From: Aphrocallistes beatrix
Taxonomy: Eukaryota > Porifera > Hexactinellida > Sceptrulophora > Aphrocallistidae
DNA: 64,000 nucleotides
Direction of reading: 5' to 3'
Assembly (NCBI GenBank): GCA_963281255.1
Contig: OY725495.1
Span: forward strand, 806,001 to 870,000
This document shows positions 1-10,492 of the stretch, piece after piece. Under the pieces are notes generated by a model. It was not told the DNA's origin. It did not search any database and saw nothing but the letters and a program-made list of their open reading frames with translations. Within the stretch, counting starts at the first letter, position 1, and each line of letters opens with the position of its first letter. The position numbers and the translations under genes are program-made.

Positions 1-150
1 TATTTATATATGCTAGTGATACATTCCTAAGCTCTATTGTGCTTTGTTAATGATTTAAGGCAGCTCATGTATTAGTTCAACTATCTTCTACCGCATCCCT
101 AGTCCCAAATCCGCAAGTTACTGTGAGGCCTTATATACAGTAGGCTATGC
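1..150 (+). repeat. Family-1 repeat copy (ends CAGTAGGCTATG)
   Basis: Copy of a dispersed repeat (family 1) that recurs in this window in both orientations at 3300-3374, 4118-4297, 30422-30514, 54640-55198, 62743-62808 and 63398-64000, with a diverged variant at 24287-24413, 30281-30421 and 55199-55345. The outer end reads CATAGCCTACTGTATATAAGG on the opposite strand. No coding capacity is seen. The copy is cut by the window edge. Confidence 0.8.
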
Positions 151-2298
151 TATTTTTTATTTTTTATTAAGATAATTATTTCAGAAACCTATATTTACTA
201 ACAGGCTCGAATACAAAATGATCCATTAAAACTGAATAAAACATTATCTCGGCTTATATTGTCAGATATCAGTTCAAACTACAGTCAGGGTCGCTTATTA
301 TGAACCCGCTTAATATGAACATTCGTTTATTATGAACTAACCTCCTGGTCCCAATTTCATTTTTAGATATGATTTGTATTGAATCAAGTTCGCTTAATAT
401 GAAGTACGTATCTCTATTATGAACATATTTTTTGATCCCCTGGTGGTTCACAATAAGCGACCCTTAACAGTAGTCATAGCTCTTAAAGAATATTTGAATA
501 GTTTGCCGGGATTTTAATGAAAAAATGTATTTAATAGATTTTGATTTTGAGTTTGTTACAAATGAAATAAATATATTGCTGACCTGTATTTGATGATCCA
601 CAAATTGAGACCTAAATAACGTGGTTGGGTGTGCAGTTTTCTCTTATACAAAAATCTAACCTATTTAACAACTGATAAACGATGTAAGTATCAAGTGATG
701 CAGGATCCCAATAAATTATCGTAGATTTATTAGACAGGGGTCACATATGTATCCATATATTGCTGTTATCGACTGCGTTACTACTTGTATTATCCATAAA
801 ACTTTCATCAAATTGCTAACTCTGAAATTCTTCGAAAACAGTTTTTTCCCGGTTCAACTCGTACTAAATTACTAGTATTAATTTTAATCATAGTTGATGA
901 CAAATGGATTGATACATGGAGAGAGAATTGTGTTGCTGTGATGTATGACGATATATTCATAAAAATGGTAAAAACCATGTCCAACCGTATCCCCGCTAAA
1001 AATTTAGGAATTATAATGCTCTTATGTCAAAAACAACTCAAAACTTCAAAAGTATAATAGTTCTTCTCTTTCTTAGGAAATGGTATGACAAGACCGGATA
1101 AAGGATGAGGAAAGAGAAGTAATGTCTAACGGAATAACAACGTTTTGATCTTCCTTAATCTTAGAATATTATCTTCTCTTCATAACATCCCTCAGTTTAC
1201 TAATTTTAATTAATATAATTCACCATTTCAATAATGATTATTCGTAATTAGTATCTAATTGTTAGTCTTGCCGTGCTGTGCTATGAATCTATTTCGAATG
1301 TATTTGTTTGTTTGCTAATTAAAATTGAACTAATTATGAATATAAACGCTCATTTATTAAGTATTTAACCTTTTGAACCCAATTATATGACTTTAGTAAG
1401 TGTGGTGCACAAATAGAAAGCGAATAAATGTTATATTGATAATTAGTGAAAAATTCACTTAGCTCGTTTAACCAATCCATGGTCCAGAAAAAAAGGTCTG
1501 CGCCATTGCCTTAGTGTACTAGAATGCTATGTCCACATTAGGCTAGAGGGTGATTATAATATATTGTATATGTTCATTGAGTTACGTATAACTCCTATTA
1601 ATCAATAAAATCAAAGCCAACTGTAATGTTAAATTCCTGGATTTTGATTGGCTAGTACATTTTTACACCTTTCGTGGAAAGGTGTGGAATTATTTTAGAA
1701 TTCGGACCTGGGTTCGAATCTCCACCATATAAAAAATATATTGTCCAAATTTTGTGCAATCTGGTCCAAAAGAATTTCCAGGAGCGAACAGGCGGACGTA
1801 CGTTCGTACGCATGGACAGACGTCGCACGCCGATAGTGACATAAGGCATCTCCTATACTAGGAGCTGCACTAAAAACTGGAAGAGTCAGAGTGTCCAGAC
1901 ATCCCGATTTCGTCGGGAATATCCCGATTTTTTTAGTACATTGTGTCATTATCTCTTGCGATCTTATCTAAAATACGTAGATATTATTTTTTGTAGAAAA
2001 GAGAAACTGTTTAATAACCCTGCTAAAATACAAATGGTTGGAGTATAATATGGATGCATGAATGAGATCATAAATTCAACTTTCTAATTCAATAAGATTT
2101 GGAAAAATATCTCAAATGCTACAAGAATTTTAGATGGGTATGTGTGAAAGTGTAAATTGTAAATGACGGTTACACTTATATTTTTTATAATATTATTATT
2201 AATCTTAATTTTGTTGTTATTGTTTTACTCCTTTAGTAAATTGTTTTGATCTCTTTATCTTCCGACTAATATCGTGTGTATTTTTAGATTTATTCAGT
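151..2298. other. Gene-free AT-rich stretch
   Basis: No supported gene. At 295-470 there is a degenerate stretch with the phrases CTTAATATGAAC and TATTATGAAC repeated at irregular spacing, which resembles the end of a decayed DNA transposon. A dispersed repeat lies at 1640-1885 (separate entry). The rest shows no recognisable structure. Confidence 0.5.
1640..1885 (+). repeat. Family-4 dispersed repeat, possibly SINE-like
   Basis: Holds a B-box-like GGTTCGAATCTCC near 1711 and an A-box-like TGGCTAGTAC near 1650, then an AT-rich tract and a tail (about 1735-1880) with ACGTACG-type short repeats and the phrase CATAAGGCATCTCCTATACTA. The tail recurs as fragments at 22290-22460, 23985-24160, 32655-32770, 36110-36280, 41390-41550, 43025-43195 and 48340-48510. 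The tRNA-derived SINE reading is inference: no folded tRNA is visible and the A/B spacing is long. Confidence 0.45.
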
Positions 2299-2823
2299 AT
2301 GTATCTCAAGAATAAACATGCCAAACGTATATTCTTCGCAATCCTCTTCTTCGACATAACAACATATTTACTCACAGGAATGTCTATCCTCATATCCTTC
2401 AAATTCATCCAGATACCTCACTTCCCCATAAACATGATTCTCTTCTCTATCGGTACACTCATGATGGGATTAGTGGGGGTGTTAGTTCTATTTGGAACTG
2501 TCTGTGAGAACAAACACATCAGAGGAGACTTGGTTCCAGTTTACTGGATGCTCTACTCACTGCTGAGCGGGTTAGCGCTATTTTTAGGCATTTCGGAACT
2601 AATTTACGTTCTCAACACGCCTGACCAAACCAATGTGGTACTTCTGCCGATGTCGATTCTAATTTTAGTAACAACGTTTGATACGACAGTTTTCTCGTAT
2701 GTGATTCATTTCTATTTTAAAGATCCGGTTCTAAATATAGAACAGGAAAAAACACCGATTTACAATGACGTCATCGAGAAGAGAATCTCCACTGCACCAC
2801 CGAAATATAGTTCGGTGTCATAA
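2299..2823 (+). CDS. Four-span membrane protein with C-terminal PPKY motif
   Basis: A 174-residue protein with four hydrophobic segments at about 11-34, 44-67, 79-104 and 112-139, short loops and a polar tail. The tail ends in PPKYSSVS. PPxY motifs (residues 167-170) are known ligands of WW-domain ubiquitin ligases, and four spans plus such a tail recall LAPTM-type endolysosomal proteins, but sequence resemblance is too weak to assign the family. The ATG at 2299 sits two bases after TTTATTCAG, a possible splice acceptor, so an upstream exon cannot be excluded. A canonical AATAAA lies about 140 bases after the stop, near 2963. It is unrelated to the neighbouring zinc-finger and NHL genes and has no second copy in the window. 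Confidence 0.65.
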   Translation: MYLKNKHAKRIFFAILFFDITTYLLTGMSILISFKFIQIPHFPINMILFSIGTLMMGLVGVLVLFGTVCENKHIRGDLVPVYWMLYSLLSGLALFLGISELIYVLNTPDQTNVVLLPMSILILVTTFDTTVFSYVIHFYFKDPVLNIEQEKTPIYNDVIEKRISTAPPKYSSVS

Positions 2824-3299
2824 ACTGGAACTAAGATTGTTTTGATTCTAACCACCTTTAGAATTCTGTTGATATTGTTATTGTCTTTTGAGTTGTTTAC
2901 TGCTCGTTTACATTATTTGTATATAATTTAATCTGTATTATTCATATTAAATTGATTATACTGAATAAACTGTATCTCTCCTAATCTTAAATCTTATACT
3001 ACTACAGTAGAAAGATGGGAATATCCAATAGTAAATGAGGAATAATATAATTAGTTTATCACAGGTAAAGAATGCGAAACGGAAGTATTAGTTGAATAGA
3101 ATCAAAACATTATAAAGTGATTGAGACATAAATACAAATAAATAGTTTAAGAATTAAGAATAGCTTAGAAAACTGATAAAGCTACTCAAAATCAGATTTG
3201 AGATCAATTTTTTCATTTTACTCCAGAATTTGTTGCATTCTCGTTCCTTTATTGATATAGCCTTACTATTAAAACTTGATTAATGTTTGTTTGTATATC
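2824..3299. other. Intergenic; 3' end of the four-span gene
   Basis: AT-rich. Contains the likely poly(A) signal near 2963. Nothing else recognised. Confidence 0.5.
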
Positions 3300-4297
3300 C
3301 ATAGCCTACTGTATATAAAGCCTCACAGTAACTTGCGGATTTGGGACTAGGGATGCGGTAGAAGATGGTTGAACTGTTGCGTGAAATTCTGAGGCACTTA
3401 TATAACAGGAACCATGGATGTACAACTTGCGTGAAATTCTGAGGGGGGAGTTGCATTTGTCAGAATTTTGAGGTTGCCATTTGTCAGAATTATCCTAGCT
3501 GTCACTTGTCATAATATTTTTTAGGACTGCTGTCACTTGTCAGAATGGTTTTTAGGACTGCTGTCACTTGTCAGAATGGTTTTTAAGGAATGGCGGATGT
3601 TTCGTCGCTGATATTTTAGAATCGAATTACAAACTGTTGGGAAACATGAATTTGTTATAAAGCTGAATAGAATTGATAGGAGAGTGGGAGTGGGCATTTT
3701 GGAGAATATTTTGTATACGTAAGAGCAAAGAGAAAGTGGGTATTTTGAGTTTGAAATAATATAAAATGGCACGCGAGAGTGGTATTTTTATTTCGTGAGG
3801 GGGTGGGTGATTGTCATTTATTATTTGGTAGAATGAATGGGAGAATCAAAGTGAGGATTCGATTCAATAATTTCATTCAAAGAAATATCAGCGACGAAAC
3901 ATATGCCATTCCTTAAAAACCATTCTGACAAATGACAGCAGTCCTAAAAACCATTCTGACAAATGACAGCAGTCCTAAAAACCATTCTGACAAGTGACAG
4001 CAGTCCTAAAAACCATTCTGACAAGTGACAGCAGTCCTAAAAACATTCTGACAAGTGACTACTAGGATAATTCTGACAAATGACCTCAAAATTCTGACAA
4101 ATGCATGCACCTCATAACCTATTCAGCAAACCCATATGGTTGCGCAATAAAACACCATCTTTATATATGCTGGTAATACATTCCTAAGCTCTATTGTGCT
4201 TGTTAATGATTTAAGGCAGTTAGTTCAACCATCTTCTACCGCATCCCTAGTCCCAAATCCGCAAGTTACTGTGAGGCCTTATATACAGTAGGCTATG
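3300..4297. mobile_element. Composite foldback element with 31-bp repeat arms inside a family-1 inverted pair
   Basis: Outer arms of about 75 bp are family-1 ends in inverted orientation (3300-3374 and 4227-4297). Inside, about 3443-4113, is a second palindromic element. Its arms begin GGGGGGAGTTGCATTTGTC on the left and the inverted equivalent on the right, and carry tandem copies of a 31-bp unit containing CAGAATGG, TTTTTAGGACTGCTGTCACT: about three on the left, about five on the right (3900-4080). The arms end with an inverted GGAATGGC...GCTGATATTT (3595 and 3880). The 280-bp core has no ORF of note. A second copy lies at 62809-63397. Confidence 0.8.
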
Positions 4298-4301
4298 GTA
4301 T

Positions 4302-4635
4302 TCTTATATATTAAAACGGTAGGATTTTTTTGTTTGTTTGTCCGAATTGATTGAAGAATTGGCAAGTCATAGAGATACGAAAATTGCCATGTAGGTGTCA
4401 AAAGATGAATTTACGATTATGTTCGAAGATCTAAGGGAAATTTTCACTTCATTGGTCAGCACAATTTGTCGCCTATCTCGGCGAGGTGTGAAGATTTCGC
4501 TTAGATCTTCGAACTTAATCGTAGACTCATTATGATTTACCTGTGCGCCAAATTTCACATTTCTAGCACCTCCCAGTTCCTCAATCAATTCTGGACAAAC
4601 AAACAAAAAAACCATTGAGTTTTAATATATAAGAT
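4302..4635. mobile_element. Palindromic MITE, family 2 (full copy)
   Basis: A 334-bp element with exact 16-bp terminal inverted repeats TCTTATATATTAAAAC. Inside these are the matching arms TTTGTTTGTTTGTCC and GATTGAAGAATTG and their complements. It does not encode a protein. Related half copies are at 15754-15968, 17046-17240 and 46595-46853. Confidence 0.85.
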
Positions 4636-4704
4636 GATTCGACAATTTCGAAGCTATTTCCTTATGCCTCACAAATCCGTGTCGGTATTGTTACCGTAGA
4701 GGAA

Positions 4705-5085
4705 CAGTATCAATGTACGAGTTGTTCTAGTTCTCATTTCGTTTATCTCTCAATATACATATGTACAGAGTCCAACTTGTTCAATATCATTTTCTAGGTT
4801 TTCAAATCTTAAGGCACACATTTATACTCATATTGGGGAAATGTCGTATAAATGTACTATTTGTAACAAATCCTTCCCTATTTCATCATCTCTTAATGTA
4901 TACATTTGTTTTTATACAGGAGAAAGGGATTTTGAATGCTCTACAATGTGTTCAAAATCCTTTTTACTTTTTTAGATCTTAAAAATACATTCGTGTTGAC
5001 ACTGGATAGAAGCCATATACTAAATGCACTATCTGTAATAAAGCCTTCTCTATTTCATTTTCATCTTCATCTGTACCTTCACTGA
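4705..5085 (+). pseudogene. Decayed C2H2 zinc-finger gene fragment
   Basis: Several C2H2 units remain readable on the + strand once frame breaks are allowed. From about 4708: YQCTSC; then PTCSISFSRFSNLKAHIYTH; then YKCTICNKSFPISSSLN; then FECST with an extra residue before CSKSF; then DLK followed by a TG.KPY linker and CTICNKAFSIS near 5050. There are at least two frameshifts and a stop (after LLF), and no N-terminal module. It is a dead relative of the 5423 gene just downstream, probably left by tandem duplication. Confidence 0.75.
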
Positions 5086-5422
5086 GTCAAACTCGATTAA
5101 AAGAAAATAGATTTGATAGGACTTATTGGTCACCCTGTAGTTGTAGTTTTGCTGATTAGTATTTTGATCGCAATAAAATCTAGCAATTGATAGAAAAATC
5201 CAATAGCTATGGTTTGACTGTAAATCAGCCTTAGATTTTCAGAAAAATTAATATGAAATATTCTAAATATGTCGGTCAACAGACTGATATTGAAGTTTCA
5301 GAGAAATACTTCAATCCGGAGGATACCATCTTTTTGTAACAACCTTTTTAGATATTTAGGCTAAACCAGTTATAATAATATTCCTTTGTACTAGCTAGTT
5401 CAGTAGTTTGAAATAAAGAATT
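5086..5422. promoter_or_regulatory. 5' flank conserved among zinc-finger-A genes
   Basis: The 5110-5420 stretch can be aligned by eye with 7530-8144 and partly with 12880-13453 and 60840-60929. Shared phrases include TATTGGTCA..CCTGTAG, CAACAGACTGATA, TCAATCCGGAGG and, just before the ATG, ACTAGCTAGTTCAGTAG then AATAAAGAA. This conserved leader probably contains promoter or 5' UTR sequence. No TATA box stands out. Confidence 0.45.
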
Positions 5423-6418
5423 ATGATGGAAGTGAATAACGATACTGATTCAGAATTTTCAAATGAAGAGGGATCTGAGTACTTTAGTGTGACAGATGGT
5501 AGAGAGGAGACACAGTTCCAGCAGTTAGACTGGGATGATGGTGATTCTGATGATTATGATGAACAAAGAGATGATACTCCTGCGGAAGATTCATCAGGTG
5601 GACATCCATCTAGACGTTCTAATCGTATCATGATCAAGAGAAGAAAAGAAATTCTACTTTCTAAACTCTCCGAATGTCCCACTAATTCTATGCATTATCC
5701 TGAATCTTCGCGAGTACACTTGCGAATTCATTCTAGAAAAAAGTCTCAAAACTATCCGGCATGTTCTAAATCATTTTCTCAGAATTCAACTCTTATCCCA
5801 CGCATTCATACTCATACAGGAGAGAAACCCTTTGAATGCTTGACTTGTTCTAAATCTTTCATTTCTTCCTCCGCTCTTAAGAGGCACATTCGTATTCACA
5901 CTGGAGAGAGGCCCTTTGAATGTCATACTTGTCTCAAATCGTTTTCTCAAGTCCCACACCTAAATTATCACATTCGTACTCATACTTGGGAGAAACCGTA
6001 TAAATGTTTGACTTGTTCTAAATCTTTCATTCATTCCTCCAATCTTCAAAAGCACATTATTATTCATACTGGAGAAAACCCCTTTGAATGTCCAACTTGT
6101 CACAAATCATTTTCTCAAAGATCATCTCTTAATCGACACATCCGTATTCACACAGGAGAGAAACCGTATCAATGTCAGACTTGCCACAAATCATTTTCTC
6201 AAAATTCAACTCTAAGCCGACACATTCGAATTCACACTGGAGAGAGACCTTATAAGTGCATTACTTGTTCTAAATCCTTCTCTCAATCATCCGATCTTAG
6301 AAACCACATTCGAATTCATACAGGGGAGAAGCCGTATGAGTGTGTTATTTGTTTTAAATCTTTCTCTCTTCTTGGAAGTCTTAAGGCACATTGTGGCATG
6401 CATGTAACAACTAAATGA
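5423..6418 (+). CDS. C2H2 zinc-finger protein, subfamily A (7 good fingers)
   Basis: A putative DNA-binding nuclear protein of 331 residues. Residues 1-55 form an acidic module with the core EGSEYFSVTD and DWDDGDSDDYDEQ, followed by a basic patch RRSNRIMIKRRKE (about 64-76). Finger 1 (from about 110) is degenerate: its first Cys is Tyr and the first His is Arg. Seven regular C2H2 fingers follow with TGE-type linkers. Predicted base-contact residues (-1,2,3,6) for fingers 2-8 are SSAR, QPHY, HSNK, QSSR, QSTR, QSDN and LGSA. Two ATGs are adjacent (5423, 5426); homologues begin MEx, so 5426 is the more likely start. The coding region is intronless. No KRAB, BTB or SCAN domain is visible; the function of the acidic module is unknown. 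Confidence 0.9.
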   Translation: MMEVNNDTDSEFSNEEGSEYFSVTDGREETQFQQLDWDDGDSDDYDEQRDDTPAEDSSGGHPSRRSNRIMIKRRKEILLSKLSECPTNSMHYPESSRVHLRIHSRKKSQNYPACSKSFSQNSTLIPRIHTHTGEKPFECLTCSKSFISSSALKRHIRIHTGERPFECHTCLKSFSQVPHLNYHIRTHTWEKPYKCLTCSKSFIHSSNLQKHIIIHTGENPFECPTCHKSFSQRSSLNRHIRIHTGEKPYQCQTCHKSFSQNSTLSRHIRIHTGERPYKCITCSKSFSQSSDLRNHIRIHTGEKPYECVICFKSFSLLGSLKAHCGMHVTTK

Positions 6419-6702
6419 GAATTTCTTTATTCATGGATGACAGTCTTTCATTAACTAATAATTTAACGGTTACGTTTAGGTTTTACAAATTTAATTATTT
6501 GCTTGTTGATTATACTACTATTTTTTTTTTTGTCATATTTTTGTTAGGTATAGTGACTGCTATTAGTACTCGGATGGTCTAAATCAGATTTACACTCATT
6601 TGCTGTGTTTGGCAGTTTGACCGTGATTTAATATCTCTCCAGTATTCGTATCTTATTTGCCTTCATCGTTTCCTCTTGCCAAACTTTGCAGCTCCCATCT
6701 CT

Positions 6703-6749
<47 letters not shown>

Positions 6750-7450
6750 CACAAACATTAATCGAGTTTTAATAGTAAGGATAATTAGCAAACTTATTGG
6801 TGCCCATATTTTTTATCAATGGAGTAGTGCATAATCTTGTAAAAATGTAAAACAAGAAATATAAACTATTTGATAAGAATAGGCTCTCTTACTTGTACAT
6901 TTAGTTCCATAGCGTAGATAATTCAATCAATCCGGTTATTCGGAATCGAATCAATTATTTCAAATTGTCAATCACTGCCACTTTGTACCATATATGTCGC
7001 TATTTACCACATGATGGTGATGAATTATGGTAAATTATTGTGCCACATATTGATAATTTACTTGTTGGGTTGAGCAACCTATTAGAATTCTACAACTTTT
7101 ACTAATTCGAATGCGTAGATTTACATCTTCCTTCATGAAAAGACCCAATTTAGTACTATTTATATGCGAAATAATGTAGTGTACAAATACTTTTGTCCGG
7201 TTAGTATAGGTCTCTCACCCTCTGGAATCATGGAGATAATTGATTATAAAAATTCTAATTCAATACTAATAACCCATGATTCCTAACTAAAAAAAATGAC
7301 CATTGTAGTAAAACAGATGGGAGGCTGTGGTCATATTATTTGTTTATAAAACAGTCTTTTAATCCATTAATTAATATAATATTTACCTTTCTTATTGATT
7401 TATTATAATTATTATTTTCATATTATTTGCTCTGAATGAAAAGAATTAAA
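6419..7450. other. Intergenic with (AT)n microsatellite
   Basis: The first ~150 bases are a 3' flank shared with the 8145 gene (TTTATTCATG.ATGACA, TTAACTAAT). A perfect (AT)n run of about 37 bases lies at 6707-6743. The rest is AT-rich without recognisable genes. Confidence 0.6.
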
Positions 7451-7510
7451 ATGGAACTGAAGATGAAAACAAACCCAGATTACGAATCATTTGAAAAATC
7501 CGAATACTTG
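7451..7510 (+). pseudogene. N-terminal stub of a zinc-finger-B gene
   Basis: AAGAATTAAAATGGAACTG and the following codons (MELK, then NPDYESFEKSEY) match the leader and first ~20 residues of the subfamily B genes at 10968, 27939 and 52428 (MELE, then DSNYESAEDGSEY). The frame ends at about 7529 and no fingers follow. It is a truncated relic. Confidence 0.6.
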
Positions 7511-8144
7511 AAGGAAAATAAGACTTGATCGGACAGAGCAGATTGGTCATCCTATACAGATGTATGTAGTTTTGCTCATTTGCGTTTTTGATTAAAATCA
7601 AATCTAAGCGGGCCAGCCTAATTTCCAGGACGGGACGGATCAAGATACCTAACTTTGGGATGGGACCAAAGTACCTGATGATACAGTCGAGTCGATTCAG
7701 TATAATTGTGACACCGATTAATCACGTCAACCATTTAAGTAACTACATCTAAATACAGCGTTTTCGTGATTTATGGTTATATGGAGGGACCCCCGAGATG
7801 CGACAACCTCAGAGATTTGGCACTAGCATCTACTCCCAAATGATATATAGCATCTCGGAGGTTTACACATTAGAAAAGTGTTTCACAATTTTTATTTGTA
7901 TGCACAAGTATTTTAGGGAATGAGAGATTGGAACTGATTATATTGGTAAATAATCAAATTAAATTCGATCAATTGACTGATAATGATACTTCGGAGGAAA
8001 ACACCTCAATCCGGAGGGCATCATTGTGTACGACTTCCTTTTCAGTTTAAAAATAGTAAAATTCAATACAATCAATGGTATTTTAAACTCAAATTTTGTT
8101 ATTATCCTTGGTACTAGCAAGTTCGTTAGATTAAAAAAAGGATA
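7511..8144. promoter_or_regulatory. 5' flank of the 8145 zinc-finger gene
   Basis: Shares the conserved leader seen before 5423: TTGGTCATCC, TGTAGTTTTGCT, ATTGACTGATAATGA, TCAATCCGGAGG and GTACTAGCAAGTTCG just before the ATG. An inverted pair CCGAGATGC / GCATCTCGG sits at 7792-7862. No gene is seen. Confidence 0.4.
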
Positions 8145-9161
8145 ATGGAAAGAAACGAAAATAATTCAGACTTCGAATCAGCTGAAGAGGGATCTGAGTA
8201 CTTTAGTGTGACAGATGATAGAGAGGAGACACAGTTCCAGCAGTTAGACTGGGATGATGGTGATTCTGATGATTATGATGAACAAAGAGAAGATGCTCCT
8301 GCGGAAGCTTCATCAGGTGGACATCCATCTAGACGTTCTAATCGCATCATGATCAAGAGAAGAAAAGAAATTCTACTTTCTAAACTCTCCAAATGTCCCA
8401 CTAATTCTAAGCACTATTCTGAATCTTCGCGGAAACACCTGTACATTGATGCTAGAAAAACGTCTCAAAACTGTCCGACATGTTCTAGATCATTTTCCAA
8501 TTCCTCACATCTTAATCTGCACCTTCGAGTTCATACTGGAGAGAAACTTTATCAATGTTCTACTTGTTCTAAATCGTTTTCTCAAAGTGGAAACCTCAAG
8601 CAACACATGTGTATTCATACAGGAGAGAAGCCGTATCAATGCGTTGTTTGTTCTAAATCCTTTTCTAGTTCTACTGATCTTAAAAGACATGTTCGAATTC
8701 ATACAGGTGAAAAGCCGTATCAATGCGTTATTTGTTCTAAATCCTTCTCTATTTCATCTACTCTTAATACACACATTCGAGTTCACACAGGAGAGAAGCC
8801 ATATCAATGCGTTGCTTGTTCTAAATCCTTCTCTAGTTCTACTGATCTTAAAAGACACATTCGAGTTCATACAGGTGAAAAGCCGTATCAATGCGTGACT
8901 TGTTCGAAATCCTTCTCTCTTTCATCTGATCTTAAAAAACACGTTCGAGTTCACACAGGAGAGAAGCCGTATCAATGCGTTACTTGTTCTAAGTCCTTCT
9001 CTCTTTCATTTGATCTTAAAAGACACATTCGAGTTCACACAGGAGAGAAGCCGTATCAATGCGCTATTTGTTCAAAATCCTTATCTCAGCTTTCAAGTCT
9101 TAAGAGGCACATTGTGTCCATGCATAAAATAAATAAAGAGAATATCTTTATTCATGAATGA
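8145..9161 (+). CDS. C2H2 zinc-finger protein, subfamily A (8 fingers)
   Basis: A 338-residue putative DNA-binding protein. The acidic module (1-55) and basic patch (65-77) nearly match those of the 5423 gene. Eight regular C2H2 fingers follow from about residue 108. Contact residues (-1,2,3,6) are NSHL, QGNQ, STDR, ISTT, STDR, LSDK, LFDR and QSSR. Fingers 3 and 5 share the same contacts and nearly the same sequence, which points to recent internal duplication. The C-terminus has extra residues NKENIFIHE: relative to the 13454 gene, whose ORF stops with AAATGA at the same place, one T is missing, so the frame runs into former 3' UTR. Intronless. Confidence 0.92.
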   Translation: MERNENNSDFESAEEGSEYFSVTDDREETQFQQLDWDDGDSDDYDEQREDAPAEASSGGHPSRRSNRIMIKRRKEILLSKLSKCPTNSKHYSESSRKHLYIDARKTSQNCPTCSRSFSNSSHLNLHLRVHTGEKLYQCSTCSKSFSQSGNLKQHMCIHTGEKPYQCVVCSKSFSSSTDLKRHVRIHTGEKPYQCVICSKSFSISSTLNTHIRVHTGEKPYQCVACSKSFSSSTDLKRHIRVHTGEKPYQCVTCSKSFSLSSDLKKHVRVHTGEKPYQCVTCSKSFSLSFDLKRHIRVHTGEKPYQCAICSKSLSQLSSLKRHIVSMHKINKENIFIHE

Positions 9162-9667
9162 CAATCTTCCATTAACTAATGATTGAACGGTTGCGTTTAG
9201 ATATCACAAAAGATAACTTTTGTATTAGCTTGCCTCCTTACTACGATGATTTTTTTGTTTCTTTTGTGGATCATATTTTTGTTAGGTATACTGAGTGCTT
9301 TTACTCTGAAGGTCCCGATTGTTGAATATGATGACAGCTTTCTAGATACTTTATCAATCATATGTCCATTTCTATAACAAACCGTTTTTTCTTACTTATC
9401 GGTTTTTTTCTTACTATTTCAGAAAATTTATTTTGTCAAAAATTCCAAATCGAAATTATTTTTCATCGGATTTTTTCTTACTGTTTGAACCTGTAAAGAA
9501 ATAGTAAGAAAAAACGATTTCGGATGTGTTGAGTCTTTCGCAACTAATTTGAATTTATGACACAACCTGATTCGAACACAAATAGGTTACTGGCGATAGA
9601 GAGTTAGATTGAAGTGGGATTAAAATAAACGAAACATGTGATAACCTTCTATATACATTTCAAGGTG
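9162..9667. other. Intergenic with small inverted repeat
   Basis: 3' flank of the 8145 gene, then a decayed foldback at about 9383-9520 in which TTTTTTCTTACTATTTC on the left pairs with GAAATAGTAAGAAAAAA on the right. No gene. Confidence 0.5.
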
Positions 9668-9816
9668 ATAGTGTGACAGATGGAAAGAGGAGACACTTCC
9701 AGCAGTTAGACTGGGATGATGGTGATTCTGATTATTATGATGGGCAAAGCGAAGATACTCCTGCGGAGGCTTCATCAGATAGATATCCATCTAGACGTTC
9801 TAATCGTATCATGACC
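9668..9816 (+). pseudogene. N-terminal module fragment of a zinc-finger-A gene
   Basis: The nucleotide sequence follows the acidic module of the 5423 and 8145 genes from GTGTGACAGATGG to the basic patch TCTAGACGTTCTAATCG, with a missing base after ACAGATGG and a lost CA in the ACACAGTTCC region that change the frame. Sequence before codon ~22 and all fingers are missing. It is a third dead copy in this cluster. Confidence 0.8.
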
Positions 9817-10276
9817 TACTTGTAGATAAGAAAGTTTCTTAACGGTTGTAAATGGCTAGAGTTTCTTGCATATAAGGAAATAATAGACAGAAGGAATTCG
9901 ATCGTATTACGTTCACATATCCAAATTTTTCCAAATCCGCAAGTCCAAATACACATTTTGTCAGTGCGGCACAATTTATAAAGAATTCTTACTAATAATC
10001 CTTCTCTACTTCCCTAAGAAAAATCCTCAGTCGTTTCAGGTGGCAGGTGGCCTTGATGTTTCCGGCAATCACAGTACTATCTACAACCAATCCAAGACAA
10101 GTAAACAAACTGAAATTATCTTCTCTTTTGTTTTAATCCAATATCCGTAAGTCGTAACCACAGTTCATACATAGTATAGTAGTGATCTGGCAGTTAAATT
10201 CACCGAATTCTACATTTTCACAAATACCTGTTTTATCTGTACAACCAAAGAATCCGAACTGAACATTCGGTGTTAA
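9817..10276. other. Intergenic
   Basis: No supported gene or repeat. Could contain upstream remains of the Cys-rich fragment that follows, but no frame is convincing. Confidence 0.35.
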
Positions 10277-10492
10277 TGCGTGATCTCAACTCCGATTCCC
10301 ACAGACCAACCTCCTGCTCCCTGGAAATTAATATATTTTAACAGTTGCCCATGCATTAAAAGTTGTGGGAAAGCATGCGGACGTAAGAAAGTAAGAATGG
10401 TGCGTTCAGAAATGTGTATTAATTGCAAAGGTATATCATGCTGTAATACACCTGAGCCAGAGTTCGATGTTGACATCGAAGGAACTCCTTAA
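10277..10492 (+). pseudogene. Cys-rich C-terminal domain remnant (CxC / TSO1-like pattern)
   Basis: A 71-codon open stretch preceded by an in-frame TAA at 10274 and with no in-frame ATG before the domain. It reads TDQPPAP, then CPCIKSCGKACGRKK, then CINCKGISCCNTPEPE, and ends DVDIEGTP. A proline-rich lead, a C.C.K.C...CG.RK block and a final C..C.G..C.N, followed by an acidic tail, match a C-terminal Cys-rich domain that I recall from many uncharacterised, often transposon-linked, invertebrate proteins. Two expected cysteines are replaced (GRKK and MVRS positions). It is likely the last exon or a broken end of such a gene. Confidence 0.5.

Noticed and set aside
1700-1730. Possible tRNA gene around the B-box-like motif
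   Set aside because: No acceptor stem, anticodon stem or T-stem pairing could be drawn.
1652-1849. Minus-strand phrase GGDSNPGP, resembling a LINE ORF2 / 2A-type start
   Set aside because: It is the complement of a B-box-like GGTTCGAATCTCC in the family-4 repeat. No endonuclease or reverse transcriptase motifs follow.
3902-4080. CRISPR-like array of 31-bp repeats
   Set aside because: The units are directly adjacent with no spacers, and the same units occur inverted in the left arm. It is the arm of a foldback element in eukaryotic DNA.
8446-8898. Long second-frame ORF (150 codons) within the zinc-finger gene at 8145, and similar ones at 13854, 28159 and 52648
   Set aside because: They arise because each finger repeats the same codons, so an alternative frame stays open. 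Hydrophobic repeats such as FEFIQE mirror the TGEKPY linkers. Not independent genes.
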